This document shows, one piece after another, positions 18,564 through 28,903 of a stretch of 46,748 nt of DNA. The stretch comes from an uncultured Pseudomonadota bacterium (GTDB lineage Bacteria; Pseudomonadota; Alphaproteobacteria; Rs-D84), in the NCBI GenBank assembly GCA_947303585.1, contig CAMYYT010000007.1:1-46748 (forward strand), given 5' to 3'. Each line of letters starts with the position of its first letter. Position 1 is the first letter of the stretch. The notes beneath the pieces were generated by a model. That model ran no database searches. It was not told the DNA's origin and saw only the letters and a list, made by a program, of their open reading frames with translations. A program made the translations under genes and the position numbers.

Positions 18564-21500
18564 TGAAAAAACTATTTGCCCTTTTGATATGTGTTTTTGT
18601 AAGTCTGGCTGTGTTTGCCGCATCTCAGACAACGACGTATTATGTTGATACAGAACAAAAGTATGTATTTAGTGTTGATAATTTATCTCAAACCATACCG
18701 GAATTTGTTGAAGATACTGCGAAACAAGACGCCATGGCAGCTAAATATTTGGAATTGGCAAATAAAGAAACGGGGGCTGTATCAGTCAAAGATTTGTTTG
18801 AAATTTGTGAAGCAGGTGGTTTTAAAACCCGTCGCGCAGAAGGCTATGAAAGTTGCAGGAATTTTGTTATTAAATTATTAGAAACCGTAGAACAAGAGTT
18901 GGAAGATGGGACTTTGACTGGGTATTGTCCTGGATTAGATGAAAATGGTAAAAATCCAAACAGATTAAAATCAATTACCGGGGAAACCCAGGTTGGAGAT
19001 TTTTGTTCGTCTTCGAACATTGCGGCGGGCGAAGTTGTATTTAAAAAAGGTTACAATTGCACATGTGCTGCATCTGCTTGTAACAGTTGTTGTGAATCCA
19101 TAGGTGGCGCATGTTTAACCAAAGTGGCAGATGGAAATGGTAATTGTTTAAGAAAAGAATATGATAATGTTCAAAATTTGAATGCTGAAGGGGCAGCGTT
19201 AAAGTTTTGTGAAAGCAAAGCACAACGTGGTTGCAAGGTTATTAACGCAATCAAGAATTTTAACAGTATCAAAGGCAAAGTTGTGTGTAACGCAACACAA
19301 GCGGAATTTGATGCGGTTGTTGCGCTTAATACACCATGCCCAGATACTGCTTATGCATTAACAAGTAATAATGATACCAAAGAAAAATGCCATAGTTTTT
19401 GTCAGACACAAACCAAAGCGGCTGGGTGTAAATTGGCTCGGTCTTTGTACAGACCTTCGACCAAAGAATGTGTGTGTAACCCAGATACAGAAACTGTGCG
19501 CAGATTGAATATGAAATATTATCAGGTCTGTGGCAAAGACAAAGGTAAAACCGGCAGTCAAGAAATTTGCAAAGATGATCTTTTTACAGACAAGGTTTAT
19601 GGTGGAACACAGGTTAGTTTAAATATTGGCATAGCATTAGCAAAAGAATGGGCAAGGGTAAATGAATATCGTGAAATAGAATGTGATACTAAAATTTATG
19701 ATTATAGTGCATTAGATGATTCAATATTATGTAGCAGTATAGACAAAGATAAAAATGGTAAACGTGGATATTTTGAATTTGTGTTTGATGATCTTAAAGA
19801 AAGCAAGGATATGACGCTTAATAATAGTTTTTATGACGCGGTTTTTACTAGGATATATGGATATAACAAGGTAAGTAGTCAAAAAGCGTATATGGCTTGG
19901 GATACTAAGAGTGAAAGTAATTGTAAAAAAGTGAACGAGTCGTTAAGAAAAATGTGTGGCCGTGGTTGTAGGGTTATTTGGGGGCATAATGGTAATAAGT
20001 ATTGTTATTTAGATCTGTACACAAATTTACCTACTAGTGAGCGAACAGCCAAAACGGGTCCCAATGATTTTGATAATCCATTTAATATAGATCCGTTTGT
20101 GTTTTGCAAAGGGGCGCAGACACAATTACAAAATACCAGCAGTTTGGATGTTTTGTTAAAACAAACTATTTCTAATGCATCTGGTTATCCAATGTCAAAA
20201 ATAGAATGTTTTGCGAAGACAATCAGTTATTGTGGTGGTGGATGTAAATGCAATGATATTAATCTTGATCCAAATGACGATATCAAAGAATGTGTTGTTC
20301 ATGGTGACAAAGATTATTATGTTGATTTTGTATTTGATGATATAACCGAATTTTCTAAAAAACGTGAAAAGGGTGCTTTGCAATCAATGGGTTGCGTTGT
20401 TAGTGGCGGGACGTTTAATGGCCAAGAATGTAAGTTTGCGAACAAGTCCCAATGCGATACATATATAAAATCTATGTCTAAAGTTTGCCCACAGTGCACA
20501 AAACCAAAATGGAATCCAGATACAGGGTTATGTGAAGTCCCTGATGCGGCCGCGGTGACAGCGATGGAAAAGCATGAAAAAACCGCGATGATAATTGGTG
20601 GTGTGGTTGTTTCTGTGGTTGTAACGGTTGTTACTGCCGGGAGTGGGGCGCCGGTAATTGCGATTGTATTAAGTGGTGTTGAAGTTGCAGGTGGTGCAAT
20701 GGAATATTTCGCACAACAACACATAGATGGTATGGCGCATGAATTCTTTTTGAAAAGTGCTAAATGTAATAATGCAAGTTGTGCGGCAAAAATGATATCT
20801 GAAAATATGCAAGAAATGGCTAATATCCAAAATGATTTAGAAGATTATGAAATTAATGCTTTGGATGCTGAATTTGAACGTTTGTTGGGATTAATAGATC
20901 CTGGTTCTGATTTTTACATGGCGATAGTAGAAAAAGGTGCCACATTGGAAGATAATCAAAAAGGATTTTTTGATCCAGATGGTTGGAATCAGGCACAAGT
21001 ATGGCGCGCCATCGGTATCGGTTTACAGTTCTTAAGTTTGGGAACAGGTGCAATAACTAAAATTATTGGTTCTGCAAGATTTGGTTCCAAATTCCCAAAA
21101 ATGCAAGCTATGTTGCTTAAACAAGTGAAGATAAGTAAAAAGATAAAAGATACTAAAAAAGTGACAAGTGCGGTTGAAATGTCGGCTGGACAGGCAAAAA
21201 GATTGGATGAATTAGATGGCAAAATTGCTACATTGGAATCAAAGACTAATCGCAGCGCTGCCGAAGCCGATGAATTGAAAAAACTTCATCAAGAACGTAA
21301 TGAATTAAAGAATAAAATCGGAACTAAGGACGCAGATGAATTAGACAAAGCCAAGAATGCCGCGTTTGATAAAAAAGCTGTGGAAACCGCTAACAAAGAA
21401 TATGATACTGCAAAGCAAAGATATGATTATGTAAGAAAATACATGGCGGAACATAATGGAAATCCACCAAAAGGAACAGATAAATATGCTGTCCAAAAGA

Positions 21501-24400
21501 TAAATAATGATATGGCTGCTGCTGAAAAGAAACTGAAAGATTTGGGACAAGATGTTGAACCAGTTGAACCATTACAAATTGGTAAAAAGCCGACTGTGGA
21601 ACCTGCAGAGGCCAAACCTGTGGAATCCGGTACAAATCCAAAAGAAACAGGTGGTGAACCTAAACCTGTGGAAACAGAAAAAGCAACTGAACCAAAGTCA
21701 ACAGAGTCCAAACCTATAGAATCTGACACAAAGCCAAAAGAAACAGGTGGTGAACCTAAACTTGCAGATGATTTATTGATAGATATGTCAAACAATGTTA
21801 ATCAAAGTCGGTTGATGGCTGGTAAACTAAACAAGACGGAATTGGCAAAATTGCGCAAGCATTATCCTGATTTGGATGATTTGGCCTTGCAACAGAAAGC
21901 AAAAGAGATAGGTCAAGAAATAAGCAAACAAAAGATTGCAAATGGTGGTTTCTTAGATTCCGAAGTGCGTTGGCTGGACGATTATACTATCACAAAGAAC
22001 GAGAAAGAAATAGAAAAGGCATTAGGTAACGATAGTTGGAGTTTTCAAGAGATGAAACAACATGTAAAGAATACACAAGGTAGAACATTGGCTTTTAACA
22101 AGAATGCTTTGTCCGATGAAGAATGGAAAGCGCTGAATGAATCTTTGGCCAAAGAAAATCTGGAAGTAGTGCCATCTGGTGAAGTTATGTTTATGCGTCA
22201 AAAACGTGTGTTCCCAGACGCTATATCAGATATTAGAAACAGAGCGTATAGTGAATTTAATGCTCGTGCAGACAACATCAAGAAAGGGGTAGAAAAAGAA
22301 TTGAATATTCCAAAATCACATTTATCTGATGATGAATGGAAGGCGCTAGAAGCAGATTTAAATAAAGAAGGTTTGGAAATAACTGAAGCAAATGACCATT
22401 ATTTTAGAGTCAAAAAATCTACCAAGGCGAATCCTGTTTCAAATGTTGTGAATAAAGTTGATAATGTTGCGAGTAGCACAAAATCTGGTAATAAAGTAGA
22501 CGAAGTTGTTAATGCTGGTCGTGCTGCGACAAAATCGAAAACAGAAAAAATAGCGGAGGCACGTGTACGTGGTGATTTGGGTTATCATGGCACTGATGCA
22601 GATATAGCAATGGACGATATGATACGTTCATCTGCAAATTCAAGTGATCAATTAGGAGGTGTCGGATACGGTATTGCCAGAGATTATGATGTTGCTGAAA
22701 AATACGCCGTTAAACGTTTAATTGAAAGACAAAATGTTGGAAAAAATATAAAGTTTTCTCGTCAATTTCAAGGTGATGTCTTGGTTGTTGATTGTGATGA
22801 GGCGTTGAATCTTAGTAATAAGACAGGATATGTATATACCACAGCCAAGAATTCTGATATTAAATGGAATGCTTTGCAAAACGGGTATGTTGGTGTTTTT
22901 GATGCTGCGCAGATGCCTAATTCTGTGGAAATTTTAGATAAAACAGCTTTTAATTTGGATGATCTTGTGCGACAAGGCAAAGTAAAAATTATTGAACCAA
23001 AGGCTACAAAAGCTGCAAATGCTTCCTCTGGCGTCAAAGCCGCCCCAAAAGCTGCTAACAAGGCTGATAATGTTGCTGGTGGTGCATCTAAGGCATCGAC
23101 AAATGTTTCAAGTGGCAAAAAGATGTATTCTCCAACTTTTATAGACGGTAATGTATATAAACCAACGGCCACACCGGAGCAATCTGATAGCATTTGGGAA
23201 TTAACCGAAGTTGCACCAAATAAATACCAAATCACTGTTTATAAAGACGCAGAAAAAAGGATATTAGCAAATCCGGCCTTTCTTGAAGGTGCGAATAAAC
23301 AAGTAAAGGGGTTTGACCGTGTAGAACTTATTGAACCTGGAATTGCAGAAATGGATGTGGCAACCGGAAAATTAAGAGTGACCAAAGTACCAGAGGTTTG
23401 GGTGGTTGAAAATGCAAGTACAGCGGCAAAAACCGTCAACAAAGTTGATAATGTTGCAGATGCTAGCAAAGGTGTTAAACCAACAAAAACAGTTGGTAAA
23501 GCTGTGAGCAAGGCTGATGATGTTGGACATGGTGCTGGAAATGTGGTTCGTAATGCAATACCTTCAGATTTTTCACCAGTCGCCAAAGAATATATAAATC
23601 AAATAAATGACATTGGTCAAACCAGAGATTATGTTGTTATAAAAGGTGTAGGCAAAAGAAATAGTGCTAATCCTTTTACAAGAAAAGAGGATGATTATGT
23701 CAATCAGTTACTCAAAAGTAGGAATGATTTAATTGCTAGACCAGTTACTCAAGGAGATGGCACAGGTGGTACTTTGGGTGCTAATAAAATTATAGTTCAA
23801 AAAACAGATGATATGTTTTCTGTTGAAACGTCAACTGGAATTGATTGGGTTCGTCGTCTTACAACAAAACCTGTTGATAATCTACGTGGGAAATCTATAA
23901 CAACTATAAATGGAAAACCTGTATTTTTAGAACCACTTGATAACGGGGGGCTTATTGGAAATATAGAAGGGCGTCCTGTGGTTGTTGTAAATTACGATGG
24001 ACATAAAATCCCCTTTTATACCAGTAGTGGAAAAGCTGGTAAACTGAAAGTTCCAACAGGCAAATGGGAGGTGTTTTTTGGTTTTGGAAAAGATAATACA
24101 GGTTTTCGTTGGTTAAATAAAGGAGATACAGATTCAATTGTTGATCATTATGGTTCACCAGAATTGAGAAAAATTGCAGAAGCATTGGATAATGCAATTG
24201 GTGATCAACGAAATCTAGAAGATGTTTTTCAAACAATATCTAGAAAAATCTACAATGGCATAGGTAATGTTGCAAGTTATGACGGTCCTGTGGCATCAGA
24301 AGATTTTATAAACAGCATGCTTGATTTTGTACCTGTTAATCATGGCGACAATCGAGTTTTTAGTAACATTGAACACGTCAAAAGCTATTTTTTTATTTGA
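18563..24400 (+). CDS. Giant secreted modular Cys-rich protein (about 1945 aa) with coiled-coil, E/P/K/T-rich linker and repeat-linked C-terminal modules
   Basis: Signal peptide MKKLFALLICVFVSLAVFAAS; many Cys in the first ~680 aa; hydrophobic GGVVVSVVVTVVTAGSGAPVIAIVLSG; repeated NKVDNV-type linkers; start at ATG 18563. Confidence 0.8.
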   Translation: MKKLFALLICVFVSLAVFAASQTTTYYVDTEQKYVFSVDNLSQTIPEFVEDTAKQDAMAAKYLELANKETGAVSVKDLFEICEAGGFKTRRAEGYESCRNFVIKLLETVEQELEDGTLTGYCPGLDENGKNPNRLKSITGETQVGDFCSSSNIAAGEVVFKKGYNCTCAASACNSCCESIGGACLTKVADGNGNCLRKEYDNVQNLNAEGAALKFCESKAQRGCKVINAIKNFNSIKGKVVCNATQAEFDAVVALNTPCPDTAYALTSNNDTKEKCHSFCQTQTKAAGCKLARSLYRPSTKECVCNPDTETVRRLNMKYYQVCGKDKGKTGSQEICKDDLFTDKVYGGTQVSLNIGIALAKEWARVNEYREIECDTKIYDYSALDDSILCSSIDKDKNGKRGYFEFVFDDLKESKDMTLNNSFYDAVFTRIYGYNKVSSQKAYMAWDTKSESNCKKVNESLRKMCGRGCRVIWGHNGNKYCYLDLYTNLPTSERTAKTGPNDFDNPFNIDPFVFCKGAQTQLQNTSSLDVLLKQTISNASGYPMSKIECFAKTISYCGGGCKCNDINLDPNDDIKECVVHGDKDYYVDFVFDDITEFSKKREKGALQSMGCVVSGGTFNGQECKFANKSQCDTYIKSMSKVCPQCTKPKWNPDTGLCEVPDAAAVTAMEKHEKTAMIIGGVVVSVVVTVVTAGSGAPVIAIVLSGVEVAGGAMEYFAQQHIDGMAHEFFLKSAKCNNASCAAKMISENMQEMANIQNDLEDYEINALDAEFERLLGLIDPGSDFYMAIVEKGATLEDNQKGFFDPDGWNQAQVWRAIGIGLQFLSLGTGAITKIIGSARFGSKFPKMQAMLLKQVKISKKIKDTKKVTSAVEMSAGQAKRLDELDGKIATLESKTNRSAAEADELKKLHQERNELKNKIGTKDADELDKAKNAAFDKKAVETANKEYDTAKQRYDYVRKYMAEHNGNPPKGTDKYAVQKINNDMAAAEKKLKDLGQDVEPVEPLQIGKKPTVEPAEAKPVESGTNPKETGGEPKPVETEKATEPKSTESKPIESDTKPKETGGEPKLADDLLIDMSNNVNQSRLMAGKLNKTELAKLRKHYPDLDDLALQQKAKEIGQEISKQKIANGGFLDSEVRWLDDYTITKNEKEIEKALGNDSWSFQEMKQHVKNTQGRTLAFNKNALSDEEWKALNESLAKENLEVVPSGEVMFMRQKRVFPDAISDIRNRAYSEFNARADNIKKGVEKELNIPKSHLSDDEWKALEADLNKEGLEITEANDHYFRVKKSTKANPVSNVVNKVDNVASSTKSGNKVDEVVNAGRAATKSKTEKIAEARVRGDLGYHGTDADIAMDDMIRSSANSSDQLGGVGYGIARDYDVAEKYAVKRLIERQNVGKNIKFSRQFQGDVLVVDCDEALNLSNKTGYVYTTAKNSDIKWNALQNGYVGVFDAAQMPNSVEILDKTAFNLDDLVRQGKVKIIEPKATKAANASSGVKAAPKAANKADNVAGGASKASTNVSSGKKMYSPTFIDGNVYKPTATPEQSDSIWELTEVAPNKYQITVYKDAEKRILANPAFLEGANKQVKGFDRVELIEPGIAEMDVATGKLRVTKVPEVWVVENASTAAKTVNKVDNVADASKGVKPTKTVGKAVSKADDVGHGAGNVVRNAIPSDFSPVAKEYINQINDIGQTRDYVVIKGVGKRNSANPFTRKEDDYVNQLLKSRNDLIARPVTQGDGTGGTLGANKIIVQKTDDMFSVETSTGIDWVRRLTTKPVDNLRGKSITTINGKPVFLEPLDNGGLIGNIEGRPVVVVNYDGHKIPFYTSSGKAGKLKVPTGKWEVFFGFGKDNTGFRWLNKGDTDSIVDHYGSPELRKIAEALDNAIGDQRNLEDVFQTISRKIYNGIGNVASYDGPVASEDFINSMLDFVPVNHGDNRVFSNIEHVKSYFFI
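21638..21761 (+). repeat. 28-bp exact direct repeat in linker of giant gene
   Basis: CCAAAAGAAACAGGTGGTGAACCTAAAC at 21638-21665 and 21734-21761. Confidence 0.85.
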
Positions 24401-24489
24401 ATATCTGAAAACCTTCACCAGGATGCTTTTTTACAAAATAATTTTTTTCATACTTTGTTTTATGGGAATTTTGTGATAAAATACGCGTG

Positions 24490-26706
24490 ATGGAAAAAAA
24501 ATCTAAATTTTTACCAGAAAGTATTTCTGCGTTGCTGCGCAATTTGTCTTTGCGCGGGGCAGGGTTGCTTATTTGTTTAATCGCGGTTGTTCTGATTTTA
24601 ACTTTGTGTTTCGGCAGTTCTTATTTATCTGGGTTCGCTGTGCGCAGTTCTTTTGGTAATCAGGGATTTTTTGGATACATAGCCAGTTTCTTTCGTTATG
24701 TTGTTGGGTTTATTCCAACTGTTTTTATTTTGCTTTGTTTGTTGCGTTATGGGTTAAGCCTTTTGATTGCTTGGCAAGAAGAACACGCACCAGAATATAA
24801 TTTTCTTCGTGGATTTGTTGCTTTGTGTGTTGGGTGTGCGGGGCTTGGACTGATGTTTCCATCTAAAAGTTTTGGGGGACTTGCGGGAGCTGTTGTTGGG
24901 GCTGATTTGGGTTCCGTTCTTTATGGGGCGCGTTTTCCTGTTGGGTTTTTATTGTTTGGTTTGTTTTTGTTTATGTCTGGGATGTTGTTACATGTTAAAT
25001 GGCAACATGTTAAATCTGCGTGGGCGACAACTGTTTCTTTGATAAGATGGCTTTTGTCTGCGTTCCATATTATAAAGCCTGTGGATGCCGATGATGATGT
25101 CGAAGAAGAAGAAGAGGAAGAAGAAACAGAAGAAGATGAAGAAGAGGAAGAAAAACCAAAACGTAAAAAAGTACAACGCAAAAAATCTGTGGCGGTGGCA
25201 AGTGGTGAAGTTGTGGCGCATGAATATGAATTGCCTGATCCGGAATTGTTGGAAAAATCTGTATTCGGAAAAAATGTTATTACACCAGAATTTAAACAGA
25301 CTGCGGTTTTGCTTCAAGACCATTTTGAAGAATTTGGTATTTATGGCAAAGTTGTTGGTATTAAACCTGGGCCAATCGTTACGCAATATGAATTTGAACC
25401 AGAACCAGGAACTCGTATTAATAAAATTACTGATACTGCGCGCGATATGACACGTGCTATGGCTACGGAAAAAATACGTATTACTCCGATTGCTGGGACT
25501 CAATATATTGGTATCGAAATGGTGAACAAAGACAGAAAGATGGTGAGATATCAGACTTTGATGTCTAATCCTGCGTTTATAAATTCAAAATATGCGATAC
25601 CGCTTGCGCTGGGGGTGAATATTAGTGGTGAAGCAATGTATTATGATTTAGCAAAAATGCCACATATGTTGGTTGCAGGACGCACGGGGTCTGGTAAGTC
25701 TGTATTTGTGCAATCTATTATTACTTCGATTGTGTATCATTTTACACCTGATAAATGCAAATTGATGATTGTTGATCCAAAGGCTGTGGATTTTGCAGCA
25801 TGGGAAAATGTACCGCATCTTATTACACCTGTGGTGACCGATGCTACGGAAGCAGTAAATGCGTTGAAATGGTCTGTGCGTGATATGGAAGATAGATATC
25901 AAAAACTTAAAAAACTTGGTGTGCGTAATATTGGCGAATATAATCAGAAAGTGGCAAATCTGCGTGACAAAGGTGAAGTTTTAACAGAACAAGTTGTGGT
26001 TGGAACAGATGAAGAAACTGGAGAATTTCAATTTGAAACGCGGGCTGTTGATTTATCTGATATGGCATATCTTGTAATTATCATAGACGAGGTTGCAGAT
26101 TTGATGACTGTTGCGCGCAAAGATGTTGAAATGTGTGTGCAAAGATTGGCACAGAAAGCGCGTGCCGCGGGAATTCATCTTGTGATGGCAACCCAGCGTC
26201 CAAGTGCGGATGTTATTACCGGAGTTATCAAGGCTAATTTCCCAACACGTATTTCTTTCCAGGCGCGTTCGTCTATTGATTCTATGACAACTTTGGGAGA
26301 AAAGGGCGCAGAACAATTATTGCCTTGTGGTGATATGCTGTTTAGCGAAGCGGGTCGTGCGCCAGTTCGTATACATGGTGCGTTCATTGATAATGATGAA
26401 GTTAATCGTATTGCTGATTTCTTGCGCGAACAAGGTGAACCTGAATATGCTGATGGTGTCACGACCGAAGATGGTGGCGGTGATGGTGAAGCTGTCCCTG
26501 GAATACCTTTGTCCAAAGAAGCCAAATCTAATGATTTATATGAACAAGCCAAAGAAATTGTTATTCGTGATAAAAAACCTACGATTTCGTATTTGCAACG
26601 TAGACTTGGAATAGGTTATAACAAGGCTGCTACGCTTATCGAACGTATGGAAAATGAAGGTGTGGTTAGTGCGCCTGATTCTGGTGGAAAAAGACATATT
26701 TTGTAA
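24490..26706 (+). CDS. ftsK: DNA translocase FtsK
   Basis: 4-TM N-terminus, acidic EEEEEEEETEEDEEEEE linker, MLVAGRTGSGKSVFVQSII Walker A, C-terminal gamma domain SYLQRRLGIGYNKAATLIERMENEGVVS. Confidence 0.95.
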   Translation: MEKKSKFLPESISALLRNLSLRGAGLLICLIAVVLILTLCFGSSYLSGFAVRSSFGNQGFFGYIASFFRYVVGFIPTVFILLCLLRYGLSLLIAWQEEHAPEYNFLRGFVALCVGCAGLGLMFPSKSFGGLAGAVVGADLGSVLYGARFPVGFLLFGLFLFMSGMLLHVKWQHVKSAWATTVSLIRWLLSAFHIIKPVDADDDVEEEEEEEETEEDEEEEEKPKRKKVQRKKSVAVASGEVVAHEYELPDPELLEKSVFGKNVITPEFKQTAVLLQDHFEEFGIYGKVVGIKPGPIVTQYEFEPEPGTRINKITDTARDMTRAMATEKIRITPIAGTQYIGIEMVNKDRKMVRYQTLMSNPAFINSKYAIPLALGVNISGEAMYYDLAKMPHMLVAGRTGSGKSVFVQSIITSIVYHFTPDKCKLMIVDPKAVDFAAWENVPHLITPVVTDATEAVNALKWSVRDMEDRYQKLKKLGVRNIGEYNQKVANLRDKGEVLTEQVVVGTDEETGEFQFETRAVDLSDMAYLVIIIDEVADLMTVARKDVEMCVQRLAQKARAAGIHLVMATQRPSADVITGVIKANFPTRISFQARSSIDSMTTLGEKGAEQLLPCGDMLFSEAGRAPVRIHGAFIDNDEVNRIADFLREQGEPEYADGVTTEDGGGDGEAVPGIPLSKEAKSNDLYEQAKEIVIRDKKPTISYLQRRLGIGYNKAATLIERMENEGVVSAPDSGGKRHIL

Positions 26707-26769
26707 ATTTTTGTCTTTTATATATTTATTTTTTATGTTATAATTAATCTCAAATGAAAGGAGTTTTTA

Positions 26770-28059
26770 ATGAAAAAATGTACACTTGCTTTGGTTTTGG
26801 CTGCGGTTTTGCCATTTGCTGCTAATGGTTATGAATATGATGCTGGGAATTATTACACTACGCGTCCAAGCGCAAAACCTGCTACTACCAAGACTGTGAC
26901 AACAAGTCGCAAGACCGGCGGGTATAAAAATACTATACAAAATAATTTCTATTATAATCAGCCAGCGGCAAGAACAAATTCTTATTCTTCAACACAAAGA
27001 CAAGCACGCAGTGCAAGATATCAACCAGAATATTATGATAACACTGATAGACGCGTTACAGTTGTTGATGATTCTTATGAAGAAAGATCTTATAAAAGAA
27101 CAACAAAGACTTCACAAATTCGTAAGTATTTCTTGGCTCATCCGTTCTTTCAACCATTAAAAGGTAGATTTGGTTCTGTGACGGATTTGTCTTATGGAAA
27201 AAGTGATTTTAAGTTGGATATATTAAATGGTTCTGTTACACAAGTTGATACGGTTACAGATCCTTTGAATCCTGCTGTTGTTGGAACAACTCCTGTTACA
27301 GCCGTAAATTTAAGTGGTAAAGCAGAAACAACACAATTATTAGTCAAAGAAGATTTTAGTTTCGGTTTGTCTGATACATTGGCAATTATCGGTATGGCTC
27401 AATACGATAAAACAAAAGTCACTTTTAAAGATTGGTCGGATAACAGTGCCAGCAATAGTCTTTCTGATTCTGGTTTGAATTTGTTTGGTATCGGTTTGCA
27501 AAGTCGTTTTGTAGATAATAACGAATGGATTGCGATGGCATCAGGTTATTATCAACATCAAAAAGATACCGCTAATATATTCTTGGGTGAATTAAAAGTT
27601 GGTTATAAAATCGACAGAACAACCGTTTATGGTTTGGGACGCGTTTGGTATGCTAATTTAACCAAGGGTGATATGTATGGTGCTTATGTTGAAGAAAACA
27701 ACGATTGGTTGATGTTGACTTATAAAACAGATGTAAAAGATATTATCTATGCCGAAGGTGGTTTGGGTATATTCTCTGTGTTAAGCAAAGATTTCACATT
27801 AAACGGTGAAGTGATATATGGATATTATGATTGGCATAATCAATTGAATGTCAAGGGTGCAATTGGTTGGCAGCCAGGTGATTCTTTTGCTTTGAATCTG
27901 TATGCATCAACATCTTTGTATGATTCTGCAAAAGATCAGACTAAGAAGTATTTGGAATATCAAACTAATTCGACAGGTTATTATTTGACCGAAGGTCAAT
28001 ATAAAATCAAAGATTACAATGAATGGAAAGTTGGCGCACAAGTGATATTCTATTTCTAA
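26770..28059 (+). CDS. Putative outer-membrane beta-barrel protein
   Basis: Signal peptide MKKCTLALVLAAVLPFAANG, alternating beta-strand pattern, C-terminal VIFYF. Confidence 0.65.
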   Translation: MKKCTLALVLAAVLPFAANGYEYDAGNYYTTRPSAKPATTKTVTTSRKTGGYKNTIQNNFYYNQPAARTNSYSSTQRQARSARYQPEYYDNTDRRVTVVDDSYEERSYKRTTKTSQIRKYFLAHPFFQPLKGRFGSVTDLSYGKSDFKLDILNGSVTQVDTVTDPLNPAVVGTTPVTAVNLSGKAETTQLLVKEDFSFGLSDTLAIIGMAQYDKTKVTFKDWSDNSASNSLSDSGLNLFGIGLQSRFVDNNEWIAMASGYYQHQKDTANIFLGELKVGYKIDRTTVYGLGRVWYANLTKGDMYGAYVEENNDWLMLTYKTDVKDIIYAEGGLGIFSVLSKDFTLNGEVIYGYYDWHNQLNVKGAIGWQPGDSFALNLYASTSLYDSAKDQTKKYLEYQTNSTGYYLTEGQYKIKDYNEWKVGAQVIFYF

Positions 28060-28076
28060 TGTTTGGTGTTGAATAA

Positions 28077-28901
28077 ATGAAAAAGTATTTGTTGGTTTTA
28101 TTTGGACTTGGCATAGGGTTAAATGCCTATGGTGAAGGCGTGGTTTTGTCTGATGATTCTGTCGAAGAAGATATTGTCATGGAAGAACCTTTGCTGGTCC
28201 AAAATACAACAATAAATTATTCTTCCCAAGAGACAGCGCAAAATTTGTTAACAAAAGATTCTTCGGATCCTTTGTTTTTGACTGGGGATAATCAATTTTT
28301 GTCTGATACTTACATGTCTTATATCGACAGAAAATTGCGCGTCGGGCAATATCTTGATTATGGTATAAACGACAATTTGGTTTTGCATTTGAATATGCTT
28401 TATCAATGGGATTGGTCTGGGCGTCATGAAAATGGTTTTTCTGCTACTGAATTTGGTGGCGTATATCGTATGAACCATGGAACCAGCGGCAGTCATATTA
28501 TTTCTGATGTGCTTTTTGGTTTAAAAGTTTGGGGTTCTTCACATGTAAGAACACCTGAATATGCTGATTCTTCATATTACGCAGGGTATCGTTTTGGTCG
28601 TCGTTACACAGGTGTATCTTTGGCTGGAACAATTAAGTCAACTTGGGTGTTTGATGGTGACAGGGGATTGTCATACATAGATTTTATTCCAGAAGCATAT
28701 TTCCGTTTTAAATACGATTGGCGTGCTGGTTTAGGGTTGGATATTCGTAAATCTACGAATACTCATTTGCTTGATAACCAAGAATGGTTGAATTTGAAAT
28801 TATTGCGTCAATACGGTAATACGCAATATGTTGCGCGTTTTGACTATGAATTTGAATCGAGCGAAATTCAAGTCGGTGCAAATATAAAAATATTATTCTA
28901 G
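28077..28901 (+). CDS. Putative outer-membrane beta-barrel protein
   Basis: Signal peptide MKKYLLVLFGLGIGLNAYG, beta-strand pattern, C-terminal IKILF; directly follows previous barrel gene. Confidence 0.6.
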   Translation: MKKYLLVLFGLGIGLNAYGEGVVLSDDSVEEDIVMEEPLLVQNTTINYSSQETAQNLLTKDSSDPLFLTGDNQFLSDTYMSYIDRKLRVGQYLDYGINDNLVLHLNMLYQWDWSGRHENGFSATEFGGVYRMNHGTSGSHIISDVLFGLKVWGSSHVRTPEYADSSYYAGYRFGRRYTGVSLAGTIKSTWVFDGDRGLSYIDFIPEAYFRFKYDWRAGLGLDIRKSTNTHLLDNQEWLNLKLLRQYGNTQYVARFDYEFESSEIQVGANIKILF

Positions 28902-28903
28902 AA

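Noticed and set aside
20317-23586. Minus-strand ORFs of 115-155 aa inside the giant gene
   Set aside because: Low-complexity antisense translations, no RBS or family signal.
25085-25160. Purine-rich GAAGAAGAAGAGGAAGAAGAA run
   Set aside because: Encodes an acidic linker in FtsK, a common feature; imperfect repeats, no evidence for a contingency function.
24921-25181. Minus-strand ORF with poly-Ser stretch
   Set aside because: Antisense shadow of the acidic GAA/GAG-rich linker of FtsK.
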